The notes: generated by a model not told the origin, from the sequence alone. A stretch of DNA of 64,000 nt from Streptomyces sp. SCL15-4 (GCF_033366695.1 NZ_JAOBTQ010000001.1:1-64000), one strand, 5' to 3'. Numbered from the stretch's first letter, positions 45,211 through 55,219 are shown. Numbers and translations: made by a program.

Positions 45211-45683
45211 ATGAGTTCTGCGACATGGGGCCTCACAGTCCTCGAAGCGGCCGACGGCGACCGATGGGCGTCCGTCCTCCTACAGCCCGACACCGAGGAG
45301 CAGTACGGGAGCTGACGGTCCGGCGGAAGGCGGCCGGGCTGAAACGGACCACCAACCGGGAGTGGCAGGCCGGACTGTGGCCCGTGACCTGCTGCTCGGT
45401 CACGGTCGCCGCGGGCCGCGTCACCCAGATGCACACCGGCCGCTCCCGCATCCTGACCGAACCGCCCCATCCCGCGACGCCCACCTGGCAGACCGCCGCC
45501 GGGCGCGGCCGGGTCCTGCTCGCCCTGGTCCGGCCCGGCGTCCTCGACCCCGAGCACGCCACCGGCAAGCAGCTGGGGCCGGAAGGCTGGGCCGGCCTGG
45601 ACACCGCGGTCCAGGCCGGCGCCGTACTGGCGGGCCTCGCCGACGCGCGGACGGACCCGGAACCCTACGGGCGACGCTGGTAA
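45211..45683 (+). pseudogene. Hypothetical gene, probably frameshifted
   Basis: ATG 45211 opens MSSATWGLTVLEAADGDRWA, which stops at 45315. In the adjacent frame the sequence continues LTVRRKAAGLKRTTNREWQA, WPVTCCSVTVAAGRVTQMHT and HATGKQLGPEGWAGLDTAVQ to the stop at 45683. The second part lacks a start of its own, so a single indel near 45313 is likely. The product would be about 155 aa and soluble. The function is unknown. Confidence 0.5.
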
Positions 45684-45729
45684 GCGGACGGCAGGCCGGC
45701 GCCCCGAGGTGCCGGGGCCGCCCGCCCGG

Positions 45730-46692
45730 TCAGCGCGCCGGCCCGGGCCCGAAGACCGGGACGTCGGCGGGGGACAGGTCCGGGCGCATCCGGTGCCAGC
45801 GGGCCGGGTGCCGCCAGCGTCCGGCGCCGTCCCGGGCAACGTCGACTCCGACCTCCACCACCAGATCCGGCACCACGAGGGTGACGTGCAGCGTCTCACG
45901 GGTGCCCCACCCGGCGGAGAACGTCCGGCCCCTCCACGGATGATCGTCCCCAGCGGGAGCGAGGAACTCGGCGACCGTCCGGCCGGCGGCCCGCGGGAGC
46001 GTCGTGCTGCGCCCGACGTACCGCAGACGCCCGCCGGTGTCGTACCGGCCCAGCAACAGCGTGCGCGGAGCCGCTGGAGAGCCGGTGACCGCGCCGACGA
46101 CGGCGTCCTCGGTATGCCGGGCCTTGTACTTCCTCCAGGCCCTCACGCCCGGCTCGTAGGCGCCCTCCAGCCTCTTGAAGACCACGCCTTCGACACCGAC
46201 GGCCGTCCAGTCCGTCAGCCACTCCCGGACGGTCGCCGGGTCGGCGGTCGACGGGCACAGCGCCCACGGAGCGGCGAGTCGATGCTCGGCGAACAGACGC
46301 TCCAGCGCGACCCTGCGGCGCCTGTAGGGCCAGGCGGTGGTGACCGTGCCCGCCAGCCGCAGCACGTCGAAGGCCACGTAATGGGCGGGCCACTGCTCGG
46401 CGAGCCGGGCCGCACCGGCGCCCCGCCGCTGGAGGCGGCCCTGGAGCCTTTCGAAGGCGAGCCTGCCGGACTCCTCCAGGGCCGTCGCGTCGGGGAGCTG
46501 GGCCGCGCCGGCGCGCAGCTCAGGAAAGCAGCCAGTGAGGTCTGTGCCCCGGCGGGAGCGCAGCACCAAACGCCCGGCATCCCACGACAGAAGTGCTCGC
46601 TACCCGTCCCACTTGACCTCGCCCGCCCACCCGTCGGGTAGGGCTGGGTCTGCCACGGGGACCGCGAGCATCGGTTCCGGGAGCATCCACAT
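45730..46692 (-). pseudogene. ATP-dependent DNA ligase with an amber codon at motif I
   Basis: The frame from ATG 46692 starts MWMLPEPMLAVPVADPALPD and reaches the nucleotidyl-lysine motif EVKWDG, where the expected Tyr codon is TAG (46600-46602). After that it is open for 290 codons with FDVLRLAGT, LTDWTAVGVEGVVFKRLEG, RAWRKYKARHTEDAVVGAVT and a C-terminal OB domain. A single base change thus disables an otherwise intact end-joining ligase. Restart after the stop would lack the active Lys. Ku genes occur at both 1 and 33685, so this was probably a NHEJ-type ligase. Confidence 0.88.
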
Positions 46693-46726
46693 GGGCCCAT
46701 GCCTTCCACGCCGGCGCCGGACGCCG

Positions 46727-47077
46727 TCAGTCGAGCAGGCCGAGTTCCGTGTCCGGTCGGCAGTGGACACACGGCGCCACGTGCTGCCGCAGGGCGTCGA
46801 GCGCCTGTTCCCTGCTGACCGGCCGGCACCGTCCGCTCTTGGCCGCCGCCCAGCAGTCGCCGATGTGGACGGCGTCGAGATTCGTTCGGTTCAGGCCGTA
46901 CTGGACCAGCCAGGCCGGTGGCGGCGGCCGCCGCTCTTCGCCCTGACACCGTTCGGCCTCGCGCCGCTCCTCGTCGGCGATCCAGCCGTCGATCTGGTTC
47001 AGCGCCGCGGTCGCCTGCTGGACCACGACGCGGCGGGCGAAATGAAGCAGGTCGAGACGCGAGGGCTGATCGTTCAC
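46727..47077 (-). CDS. Small hypothetical protein (DUF6233-like, 116 aa)
   Basis: GTG 47075-47077 starts VNDQPSRLDLLHFARRVVVQ. The product continues NQIDGWIADEERREAERCQG, PPPAWLVQYGLNRTNLDAVH, IGDCWAAAKSGRCRPVSREQ and CVHCRPDTELGLLD. The WI..EE..R and CxxCRPDT signatures place it with a frequent Streptomyces family (DUF6233, from memory). The CxxC and upstream Cys suggest metal binding. It appears complete. It faces a truncated TetR gene across its start. Confidence 0.75.
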   Translation of the reverse strand: MNDQPSRLDLLHFARRVVVQQATAALNQIDGWIADEERREAERCQGEERRPPPPAWLVQYGLNRTNLDAVHIGDCWAAAKSGRCRPVSREQALDALRQHVAPCVHCRPDTELGLLD

Positions 47078-47088
47078 AGCCGGCGCCG

Positions 47089-47516
47089 ACCGGTGGCGGG
47101 CGCTGCTGGAGGCGGCCGAGCCCGGGGCCGGTCTGTTCCGGGCGCTGGAGACGGCGGTGGAGCGGTCGCTGGCGGCGCCGGACGAGGAGGCCGCCGCGGC
47201 GCTGGAGCGGACCCGGGGACTGCTGCGGGCCGCAGCGGACGATCCCGCGCTGCGCGCGGTGTGGTACCGGGTGAACCAGGAGTCGGAGGAACGGCTCGTC
47301 CCGGTCGTCGCCCGGCTGGCGGACGGGCGCCCGGACGACTTGCGGGTGCGCCTGGTGGCGGCGGCGGCCACGGACGCGATCCGCATCGCGCTGGAGACCT
47401 GGGCCGGCACCGAGGCCGGTGTCACGGGCGAGGGGTCACCGGCCGCGCTCGCGCTCCAGTGCCTGCGTCAGCTCCTGGGCGGTACGGAGGCGTCGACGCC
47501 GCACGGGGACCGGTAG
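47089..47516 (+). pseudogene. TetR regulator, C-terminal domain only
   Basis: The frame reads WRALLEAAEPGAGLFRALET, LLRAAADDPALRAVWYRVNQ and DAIRIALETWAGT, a typical TetR ligand-binding C-terminus. The helix-turn-helix half is absent; the breakpoint lies at about 47085 next to the start of the DUF6233-like gene. Confidence 0.75.
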
Positions 47517-47649
47517 GGCAGCGGATGGGAACCCGCATCTTCTGGGGGCTGGGCTTTGAACGCTCCGGTCTTCGCCATACCGCGCGGGCCGCCCGGCACA
47601 CCGTCCCCGACAACCGGGCCCGGTCACCGGTCTTTCGACCCGGCTCGGC

Positions 47650-48010
47650 CGGGAATGCGAACAGACTGCCCCGTGGCGCTCAACGTCCGCTCCCCGGCCC
47701 GGCGGAAGATGCCCGGGCCGGAGCCGTGGGGCTGTCCACGCTCGGCGATCACGGGCCGGATGCCGCGCTTCCACGGCAGGCGGCGGTACTCGTCGAAGTC
47801 GTAGCCCCGGTCGGCGGACAGTCGCCGGGGCTCGCGGCGGGGGCGTCCGCGCAGACCCCGGATCGCCGGGACCGCGTCCAGCAGTGGCATGAGCTGGGTG
47901 ACGTCGTGCCGGTTGCCGCCGGTGAGCGTGACGGCGAGCGGGGTTCCGTGAGGGTCGGCGATCAGATGGCGCCTCGCGCCGGGGCGGCCCCGGTCAGCGG
48001 GCGAGGGACG
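47650..48010 (-). pseudogene. IS5-type transposase fragment
   Basis: The minus-strand frames give LMPLLDAVPAIRGLRGRPRR then LSADRGYDFDEYRRLPWKRG and IRPVIAERGQPHGSG, the middle of an IS5-type DDE transposase (second Asp in ADRGYD). Both ends have decayed. No inverted repeats were recognised. Confidence 0.7.
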
Positions 48011-48292
48011 CTCGCACCGGTACGGGTACCGTCAGTTCGGCGGCAGGCTCAAGGATTTTCCGACCGGCACCGCGGTCCGGGCGCTGCCGCGCCCGGCTGT
48101 CGCGCTGGAGGTCGCGCCAGGGTTCGCGCCTCGGTGACCGCGCCGGCCCGCGACTGCTTCACCGACCACGTGGCACCAGCGCACATACATCTGCCCACCC
48201 GCGTCGGGCCGCCCCGGCCGAACCGTCACCGGCCCCCCGGAGCATGTCCGTTCACGGCCGATGTCACCTCAGCGGTGGCCCGGGTCCCCACG

Positions 48293-48338
48293 CCGAGGGC
48301 CGCGTTCCCGGGATCTCTCCCGGGAACGCGGCCCTCGG
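48293..48338 (-). terminator. 21-bp-stem terminator closing the toxin operon
   Basis: CCGAGGGCCGCGTTCCCGGG plus A (48293-48313) pairs perfectly with 48318-48338 around a TCTC loop, nine bases after the stop of the 87-aa gene. Confidence 0.85.
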
Positions 48339-48346
48339 CCCCGCGG

Positions 48347-48610
48347 CTAACGCTCCGCGGCCCCCCGCAGGGAACGGGCGATGGCCAGGTCGTCGTCGAG
48401 GGCGCTCATCCGGACGGGGTCCCTCTCGTCGTCCAGAACGACGGCGCGGACCACCGTTCCGACAGCCGCCTGCTGGTCACCGTCCGGCCAGCGCGGGTCC
48501 TTCGTGTTGTCGATCAGGCCCGCGGTGCCGTCCGGGAGCACCACGTCCAGCCCCCAGGGCCGTACCGCGAGCACATGGACGTCGTACTCCTGATGAAGTG
48601 TCGAGGGCAT
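48347..48610 (-). CDS. Small protein, candidate immunity protein
   Basis: ATG 48608-48610 has GAGG seven bases upstream; the open frame before it lies inside the toxin gene. The 87-aa acidic product (MPSTLHQEYDVHVLAVRPWG) has a beta-barrel-like pattern with WGLDVVLPDGTAGLIDNTKD, resembling an S1-type fold, and a helical end (ALDDDLAIARSLRG). It starts 14 bp after the coiled-coil protein and is closed by a strong terminator, the expected position of an immunity gene. That role is inferred from position only. Confidence 0.7.
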   Translation of the reverse strand: MPSTLHQEYDVHVLAVRPWGLDVVLPDGTAGLIDNTKDPRWPDGDQQAAVGTVVRAVVLDDERDPVRMSALDDDLAIARSLRGAAER

Positions 48611-48624
48611 GGCACTCAGCCTCC

Positions 48625-51600
48625 TCACGGCTTGGGTATCCAGGTGCGGGCGACGGTCAGGGCGTTGAACTCGTCCAGCCTGCTGTAGTCGATCTCCCAC
48701 TCGATCCTGGGGGTTCCGTTCGGGCCCTGCCAGTCGTAACGCTTGGCCGCCTTGGCGAACTGCGTCAGGAACTTCATGTCCATGTCGTACCGGTACATCC
48801 CGGAGGCGTAGGTACCACGCCCCCAGTATTCGGCGGCGACGCTCTGCTCACCGAAGTACACCTTGCCGTTGCTCCCTTCCTCGGCCCCCCGGGCCGGGTT
48901 CGGACCGTGCAGCTTCTCATAGGCCACGTCCACGGTCTTCGGGGTCCGGAAGATGGGGAAGGTGCAGCCCGTGTCCGCCTTCGGCTTGTCGTCGCCGGCT
49001 GCCGCGGATCGCTGGCCGGCTGCCGCCTTCGACTGCCGGCCAAGCTTGCCGTCTGCGAAGCCGCGATCGCAGAACGACCTCAGCCGGTCCAGATTCTCCT
49101 TGGCGCCGTCCAGCTTCTCGGTGAAGGCGTCGACCTTCTTGCGTGCTTTGTCGACCTTCTCCAGGAACCCCTTGATGCCCCAGATCGCCTTGCTGATTCT
49201 CGGCAGCTTGCTCCCGATCTTCACCAGCTTGACCGGGCCGGCGTTCTGGACGACGGCCCAGATGCAAGTCCCGATGTCAGGATCGTCGATGCACTCCTCG
49301 ATGTCGCCCGCGAACAGCTCCACCAGGATCTCGGCGCCGTTGTCCTTCAAGTACTCCAGAAGGTCCTGGCCGGAGAGGTCCCGGACCAGCGCCAGCTCCT
49401 CCTCGCTCAGTCCGAGCTGGGCGAGCGCGTACTCGGTGGCCATCCGCAGGATGAGCGCGTCCAGGGCCTCGGCACCGCTGCCGGGCTCGCCTTCCCCGCC
49501 GCCGGGCTGCGGATCGGTGTACTTCGGGTTCTTCCTGGCGGCCTCGGCCAGCTCCTCGCGCTGCCGCTCGCGCTCGGCCTCCTCGGCGCGTTCGGCGGCC
49601 TTCATGGCCTCCTCCGCGTGGGAGTTCGCGTTCTCGGCCGCCTCCTCCGCCGTCTTGGCGTCGCTTTCGGCGGCCTCGGCGACCTTGTCCGCAGCGGCGG
49701 CGTCGGCCTGGGCGGAGGTTGCTGCCGACTGCGCGCTCGCGGCATCACGTTCGGCGTCGGTGGCCTCGCGGTCGGCCTGGGCGGCTGCGGACTCGGCGTC
49801 ATCGGCCGCGAAACCGGCGTAGACGGCGTCGGCGCCGGCCTGCGCGTCGTACTCCTGCGCGCCGGCGTCGGCCTTTTTGGCGGCAGTCGCGTCCGTGGAC
49901 GCCGCTGCTGCTGAGGCGCGGGCTGCGTCTGCGGACTTCTGCGCCTGCGCCGCGTAGGTGGCGGCGTCGGCTGCGGCCTGGAGGGCGATCTTAGCGTCGC
50001 CGGCCGCCTTGTCGGCGAGCGTCTTGGCCTGGGCGGCCGCCTTGTCGGCCTCGTTCGACTTGGCCTTGGCCGCGGCGGCCTGCTGTTCGGCGAGCGTCTT
50101 GGACATTTGGCCGATCAAGACGGCGAAGGCCGCCGAGGAGTCCGTCTCGCGGTAGGGGGCACCGAGGCTGATCGCCTCGTCGGCCGCCTTCGTGACCGCG
50201 ATCGCCGCGTCGCGGGCGCCGCCGGCGTATTGGGCGGTGGCATAGGCGTAGCCGGCCGTCCTGGCAGACCAGGCCGTTGTTTTCGTGGCCTCCACCACGG
50301 CGGCGGCGGCTTCCTTACGGGCACTGACTGCCGCAGCCTGCGCCTTTTTCGCCTCGGCTTCCGCTTGGTCCGCGTTCTTCTGCGCAGCAGCCGCCGCGTC
50401 GATCGCCACTGCCGCAGCGGCGTGGGCAGTGGCCGCCGCGGCATGCGTCTTCTGGTACGCCGACCGGGCGGCTTCAGCCGCGGATCTGGAGCGCGCCGCC
50501 GCGCCTTCGGCACGCGTCGCGGCGGCGCGCGCGTTCACCGCGGCGGTCGTCGCGTCGTTCGCCGCCGCTCGGGCCCGCTGCGCGGCACCAGCCGCATCGT
50601 TGGCGGCGTTACGCGCTTCTGTGGCTGCCGCCCGGGTCTCGCTCGCCGCCTCGGTGCCCTCTGAGGCGGCAGCCACTGCTTCCAGGGCGGCCGCCCTGGA
50701 AGCAGTGGCATTCTTCTCGTGTTCGGCCTTCACCGCTTCGTCGCGTGCTTTGGACGCGCGCCATTCGGCGTCTTCGGCCGCCGCCAGTTTTTCCGCCGCC
50801 GTGCTGCCGGCGGCCTCGGCGTCGGCACGGGCCTGGCTCGCCGCGGTCTTCTCTTGCTGCGCCCGCTCTTCCGCGGCCTGGGCCTTCTTCCGTTCGCTGG
50901 CGGCGTTGTCGCGTTCCCGCTCAGCGGTGGCCTTCTCGGCCTCCGCGATGCCCCGCTGTCGCTTCGCTTCGGCCGCGCCGGTCTTGGCGTCCTGTTCGGC
51001 TTTTTCGGCGGTCGCGCGGGCCTGCTTGGCGGTTGCGGCGTTGGCGGCGGCTTCCTGGGCTTGCTTGGCCGCGGCTTCCGAGGCTGCCCTGGCCTGCTCC
51101 TTGGCTTCGAGTGCGGCTGCTTTGCGGAATTCCGTGGCGACCGCGTGGGACTGGGTCTGTGCCAGGGAGTAGTAGGCCTGACTGTTGGCGCTGTTGGCCT
51201 GGATGGCCTTGAGGGCGGTGTCGACGGTTTTGGCGGCGGCCTGGGCCGCGGCTGCGGAGGCCTGGGCGACCTGGACGGACTGGGCGGCGTACATCAGGCC
51301 GCGGCCGCGCGGATAGTGGTTCTGGTCGGCGATGGCCCACGCGTCATTCTGCGCCGCGGTGGCCTGGTCCGCGGCGGTCCTGGCTCTGGTGACGGCCGCG
51401 TTGACGTCGGGGAGCAGGTGCGAGGTGGTGTCGCGGATGGTGGCCAGGAGCCGGGTGGCGTTCTTCTGGTCGTTGAGCGAGGGTTTGTCCAGGGCGGTGG
51501 GGCGGTCACGCCAGTACTGCTGCCAGAAGAGGATCTGGTCGGCCTGCCAGGACTGCCGGATGGCCTCGATCATGTAGTCGGCAGCGAGTTGCGCCTCTTT

Positions 51601-52560
51601 GGAGGCGGCGATCTCCGCAGCGACGATGTTCTCGCGCTGCGGTGCCTGGGAGGAGTACTCCGCCTCCCACTCGGTGTGGGCCTGCAGGACCGGTCCGGTC
51701 AGGACGCGGTTGATGTCGACGGGGTTGCCGCTGTCGCAGGCGGCCCAGGCGGCTTTGAGCGCTTCGACCTCGGTGCGGAATTCCAGGGAGTCTGGTTCCG
51801 GGGCCTTGGTGGGAAACCCTCCGAACCGGAGGAACGAAGCGATGTCGTTCGCGGAGCCGGTATTCCTGCTTCCGGATGTGACACCTAATTCGCCGGCCGC
51901 CAGCTCCGTGTACCTACTGGTCCAGTCGTCACCGCTGGCGGGGATCGCCGAGTACACCTCCTTGGCCTTGGAAAGTGAGGCCGGAGAAGGTTTGGGGGTG
52001 AGGTCCTGCGGTACGGCCGCGCGGATTTTCTCGCGGCCCTCCCAGGTGAAGGCGAGGATGTCGGCGCCGAACTCCGGGGCATGGTAGGGGCGCCCCCCTT
52101 CGGAGTTCACATAGGCGTACGGAGTGTTGGTCTTGTCGAGCTGAGCCTGCCGGTCTTGGAACTCCTTCCTCCGCGTCGACTCCACACCGCTGTCGGAAAG
52201 TCCCGCATTGAAGTATTCGGTGCTGGGGTAACCAGACCCTCCGTAATGGAGTGTGTCATGGATTTTCGAGTCCGGGCCCGCGAGGGCGTCGTTTGCGAGC
52301 GCCTTCTGTATAGGGCCCGCCACCCGGATGTCGCGGCTCAGGGCACAGCGGTCCTGGCGTTCGTGCTGCCCCAGGCTGATGCGCAGAGTGCGCTGGTAGG
52401 GGTCGCTGGGGAAGTCGCCGGGCTCGTCGGCGCGTGCCGGGGCCGTGGCCATCAGGGTCGCGGTCACGGCCAGGGACGTGGTCAGCGCCGTGGCGTGGAG
52501 CGCGCGTGCGAGCCGGGACCGGCGGGCCTGTCTGTGTGCTGGTGGGTCGGGTATCCCCAC
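48625..52560 (-). CDS. Giant secreted Ala-rich coiled-coil protein with toxin-like C-terminus
   Basis: GTG 52558-52560 has GAGGAG seven bases upstream; the open frame before it is not protein-like. The 1311-aa product has a Sec signal (ALTTSLAVTATLMATAPARA), an N-terminal globular part to about residue 380, and some 600 residues of Ala/Glu/Lys heptads (AEKAEQDAKTGAAEAKRQRG, AAATEARNAANDAAGAAQRA) that form a long coiled-coil. A middle helical region (LILRMATEYALAQLGLSEEE) and a C-terminal tip (KVYFGEQSVAAEYWGRGTYA, then DWQGPNGTPRIEWEIDYSRL) follow. This stalk-plus-tip layout matches ALF-repeat-type polymorphic toxins of actinobacteria; the tip resembles an ADP-ribosyltransferase-like toxin, but this is a tentative reading. 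Confidence 0.85.
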   Translation of the reverse strand: MGIPDPPAHRQARRSRLARALHATALTTSLAVTATLMATAPARADEPGDFPSDPYQRTLRISLGQHERQDRCALSRDIRVAGPIQKALANDALAGPDSKIHDTLHYGGSGYPSTEYFNAGLSDSGVESTRRKEFQDRQAQLDKTNTPYAYVNSEGGRPYHAPEFGADILAFTWEGREKIRAAVPQDLTPKPSPASLSKAKEVYSAIPASGDDWTSRYTELAAGELGVTSGSRNTGSANDIASFLRFGGFPTKAPEPDSLEFRTEVEALKAAWAACDSGNPVDINRVLTGPVLQAHTEWEAEYSSQAPQRENIVAAEIAASKEAQLAADYMIEAIRQSWQADQILFWQQYWRDRPTALDKPSLNDQKNATRLLATIRDTTSHLLPDVNAAVTRARTAADQATAAQNDAWAIADQNHYPRGRGLMYAAQSVQVAQASAAAAQAAAKTVDTALKAIQANSANSQAYYSLAQTQSHAVATEFRKAAALEAKEQARAASEAAAKQAQEAAANAATAKQARATAEKAEQDAKTGAAEAKRQRGIAEAEKATAERERDNAASERKKAQAAEERAQQEKTAASQARADAEAAGSTAAEKLAAAEDAEWRASKARDEAVKAEHEKNATASRAAALEAVAAASEGTEAASETRAAATEARNAANDAAGAAQRARAAANDATTAAVNARAAATRAEGAAARSRSAAEAARSAYQKTHAAAATAHAAAAVAIDAAAAAQKNADQAEAEAKKAQAAAVSARKEAAAAVVEATKTTAWSARTAGYAYATAQYAGGARDAAIAVTKAADEAISLGAPYRETDSSAAFAVLIGQMSKTLAEQQAAAAKAKSNEADKAAAQAKTLADKAAGDAKIALQAAADAATYAAQAQKSADAARASAAAASTDATAAKKADAGAQEYDAQAGADAVYAGFAADDAESAAAQADREATDAERDAASAQSAATSAQADAAAADKVAEAAESDAKTAEEAAENANSHAEEAMKAAERAEEAERERQREELAEAARKNPKYTDPQPGGGEGEPGSGAEALDALILRMATEYALAQLGLSEEELALVRDLSGQDLLEYLKDNGAEILVELFAGDIEECIDDPDIGTCIWAVVQNAGPVKLVKIGSKLPRISKAIWGIKGFLEKVDKARKKVDAFTEKLDGAKENLDRLRSFCDRGFADGKLGRQSKAAAGQRSAAAGDDKPKADTGCTFPIFRTPKTVDVAYEKLHGPNPARGAEEGSNGKVYFGEQSVAAEYWGRGTYASGMYRYDMDMKFLTQFAKAAKRYDWQGPNGTPRIEWEIDYSRLDEFNALTVARTWIPKP

Positions 52561-52807
52561 GTGTCTCTCCTCTGGCTGTCGTGAAAGGCAGGGAGGGAAG
52601 ACCGAGGCAATCCGCGTTCGTCGCACGCCGCGGATTGCCGCTTTTTCCCTTCCCCCGGCAAGGCAGAGGAGATCTTTACATGTGGCCGACTGTTTCCGGA
52701 AGAGAATTTTTTGACGGCTTTACATTTTCCGGAGAGTAAGGGGTTCATATCGAAAAAGGGAAAGCCGCGCAGCGGTCTGTGGAGGCCACGACCGCTCCGC
52801 TCTGCGT

Positions 52808-52832
52808 GGATCCCGGAATTGATCCCGGGTCC
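52808..52832 (-). terminator. Weak hairpin after the FG-GAP gene
   Basis: A GGA-CCCGG stem with one bulged T pairs across AATTGATC just past the stop at 52845. It is short, so the call is tentative. Confidence 0.4.
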
Positions 52833-52844
52833 GTCGAGGAAATC

Positions 52845-54551
52845 TTAGTAGAGGGCTTTGTGCATGTTCCAGCTGGTACCGACCTTGACCTTGGTGTGGA
52901 GCTTTCCCGCGCCGTCAGCGTCATAGCGCCAGAGATCACCGGCCGCGTCGGCGCCAACGAGATCGGCCAGCCCGTCACCGTTCATGTCGCCAGGGGACGC
53001 GATCTTGTTGTACACGTTCCAGCCACCGCCGATGTCGACGCGGGCCCCGAATCCGGTCTTCTGAGCGCCGGGGTAAAGCCACAAGTGTCCGGTGGAGGAT
53101 TCCCGGGCAAGGAGGTCGGGCAGCCCGTCACCGGTGACATCGCCGGAGCCGACGAGTACGTCGAAGGCGTTCCATCCGGTGCCGAGGTCGGTGCGGGCGC
53201 CGAGGCCGTTTGTCCCGGTGCCGGGGTAGAAGTAGAGGCGGCCGTCGGAGTTGCGGGCCAGCAGGTCGCCCTTGCCGTCGTTGTTGATGTCTCCGATGCC
53301 GGCGAACGCGGTCATCACGTTCCACCCGCCACCGACGTCGTTGCCGCCGATCTCCAGGTGCCCATCGGAGCGGACCAGGGTCAGCGTGGACCAGCGGGAG
53401 CGGTTGTCCAGCGATGAGGCGCTGGACAGCTTCGTCAGGCCGTAACCGGACATGTCGCCGTCGATGAGGAGCCGCCCGGCGAAAAGACCGTTGCCCAGAC
53501 TGAGGTAGTAGTTGAGCGTGTTCGTGGTGTCCCAGCCGATGAGTTCGCCCTTGCCGAAGAAGGGGTTCCCGCCCGTGTTGACGAGCGTCGCCCCCTGCCA
53601 GCCGGTGCCGAGCTGAACGCGCGCGCCCAGGCCGCCCTTGTCGTCCCCGGGGAACATCCACAGCGCGCCGGAGACGTCCCGGGCGATCAGGTCGACGTGG
53701 CCGGAGCTGTTGTCCAGGGCGAGGATCTGGTTGTAGCCGCCCCACCCGGACCCGGTCTGCACCCGGGCTTTCAAGGGCGCCGAGGCGTCGCCGGTGCCGG
53801 CGTAGAAGTAGAGGTCCCCGGCCGGGGTGCGGGCGACCACGTCACCGTATCCGTCGCCGTTCATGTCACCGGCGCCGGTCAACTGGTCGAACATGTCGAA
53901 GCCGTAGCCGACCTTGACCGACGCCGCGAGCGGAGCGTCGACCCTGCCCGTGCCGGCGTAGAGGTGGAGATCACCGCTCGGGGTCCGGGCCATCAGATCG
54001 TTCCTGCCGTCACCGGTCACGTCACCCGGCACGAAAATCTTGTTGAACTTCTGCCAGCCCGACTGCGTCCACTCCTTCTTGCCCAGGTAGGCCTTGGAGG
54101 GCTTGAGGGTCAGGGCGCCGTCCGGCGCGAGGACGAACAAGTCGGGCACGCCGTCGCCGTCGATGTCGCCCGGCTCGATCACGTCCTTCCACACGTCCGG
54201 AAGGACCGGCAGGTCGTAGTCGGGCGGGTAGGCCTCCGCGCGACCGGTCTGCCAACGCTTGACGTACGCGGCGTCATCCAGGCCGCGGATCAGGAGATCG
54301 CTCACGCCATCCCCGTCGACGTCGAAACGCGGTGTCACCGACCCGGCCGTCCGCACACCGGCACGCGCGGAACCCCGTACGGCCGACGGCAGTTCCGCGG
54401 TCGGCGGCGTCCAGCGCGGAAGCCCGGGCCTGACGAGCCCCGGCCCCCGCTCGTGATCGCCTGCTGCGGCCGGAACCGGCAGAGCCGCCATACAGGCCGC
54501 AACAGCCACGACGACCGCGAGGCCACGCGCACGTGCCTTTGAAGTACTCAC
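52845..54551 (-). CDS. Secreted FG-GAP/VCBS repeat protein
   Basis: GTG 54549-54551 follows GGGGGA and opens VSTSKARARGLAVVVAVAAC, a signal peptide ending AALPVPAAAG. The 568-aa mature protein is a chain of FG-GAP repeats forming a beta-propeller, with calcium-type loops DVDGDGVSDLL, DIDGDGVPDLF, DVTGDGRNDLM, DMNGDGYGDVV, DINNDGKGDLL, DVTGDGLPDLL and DMNGDGLADLV. Such proteins are exported, bind carbohydrate or protein, and are common in Streptomyces. It is on the same strand as the toxin gene but separated by 280 bp, so co-function is uncertain. Confidence 0.92.
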   Translation of the reverse strand: MSTSKARARGLAVVVAVAACMAALPVPAAAGDHERGPGLVRPGLPRWTPPTAELPSAVRGSARAGVRTAGSVTPRFDVDGDGVSDLLIRGLDDAAYVKRWQTGRAEAYPPDYDLPVLPDVWKDVIEPGDIDGDGVPDLFVLAPDGALTLKPSKAYLGKKEWTQSGWQKFNKIFVPGDVTGDGRNDLMARTPSGDLHLYAGTGRVDAPLAASVKVGYGFDMFDQLTGAGDMNGDGYGDVVARTPAGDLYFYAGTGDASAPLKARVQTGSGWGGYNQILALDNSSGHVDLIARDVSGALWMFPGDDKGGLGARVQLGTGWQGATLVNTGGNPFFGKGELIGWDTTNTLNYYLSLGNGLFAGRLLIDGDMSGYGLTKLSSASSLDNRSRWSTLTLVRSDGHLEIGGNDVGGGWNVMTAFAGIGDINNDGKGDLLARNSDGRLYFYPGTGTNGLGARTDLGTGWNAFDVLVGSGDVTGDGLPDLLARESSTGHLWLYPGAQKTGFGARVDIGGGWNVYNKIASPGDMNGDGLADLVGADAAGDLWRYDADGAGKLHTKVKVGTSWNMHKALY

Positions 54552-55219
54552 CGCACATCCCCCACAGGAACAACGTGCTTGGCAACGCCACTGACTGGGG
54601 CGTCCCCTGACCAAGCACCTCCTCCCGCCGGACACATGACGACTCACCTGGTGCACGTATCTCCACGGGATCTTCATGCACCCTACAGACGGCTCACGGA
54701 AACCTGGAGATCGTTTTCGGCCCGAGGGTCCCACGGATGCTGCCGCAGGTGAGCTGGAACAGGCCGAGGTGGAGGCCGGTGTATGTCTCGTAGTGGGTTC
54801 GCAGGTGTTTGAGCCGGAACATGCTGAAGTCGTGTCGGTGGTGAGCGACGTGTACGCCGTGCTCTCAGCAGGGTGAGCCCGTGGTGGCGCGGTGCGCGAT
54901 GTACGGAGTACTGCCACAGCTCCGCCGTCCCCGGCCGACCGGCCGCCAGTGGTGGAGTCGCGCGCAGCTGACCAGCCCTCGCGCCGGGCCGGCCGCGTAC
55001 GGCCCGTGAGACGGCCCGAACGCGCCGGGCCCGGGCCGGGGATACCTCCCGCCCGGGCCCCGGGTGAGTTCACCGCACCCACTCGTACTCGTCATCCTCC
55101 CCGCCGGCGTCCCGGTCGTCGACGCTCAGCTGGTCGTTCATCTCGTCCTCGGTGAGCTCACGGGCGTCGTCCGCGCAGGTCGAGGATCATCACGCCCTCG
55201 GTCTTGAGGACTACCTCTC
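54552..55219. other. Gap with gene scars
   Basis: A minus-strand patch at about 54730-54860 reads GVHVAHHRHDFSMFRLKHLR, then THYETYTGLHLGLFQLTCGS, clearly coding but without ends. The rest is non-coding. Starts inside it belong to no recognisable family. Confidence 0.45.

Noticed and set aside
49000..52500. Long plus-strand frames opposite the coiled-coil gene
   Set aside because: Their Ala/Ser-rich products are the reverse complement of the Ala-rich heptads, not real genes.
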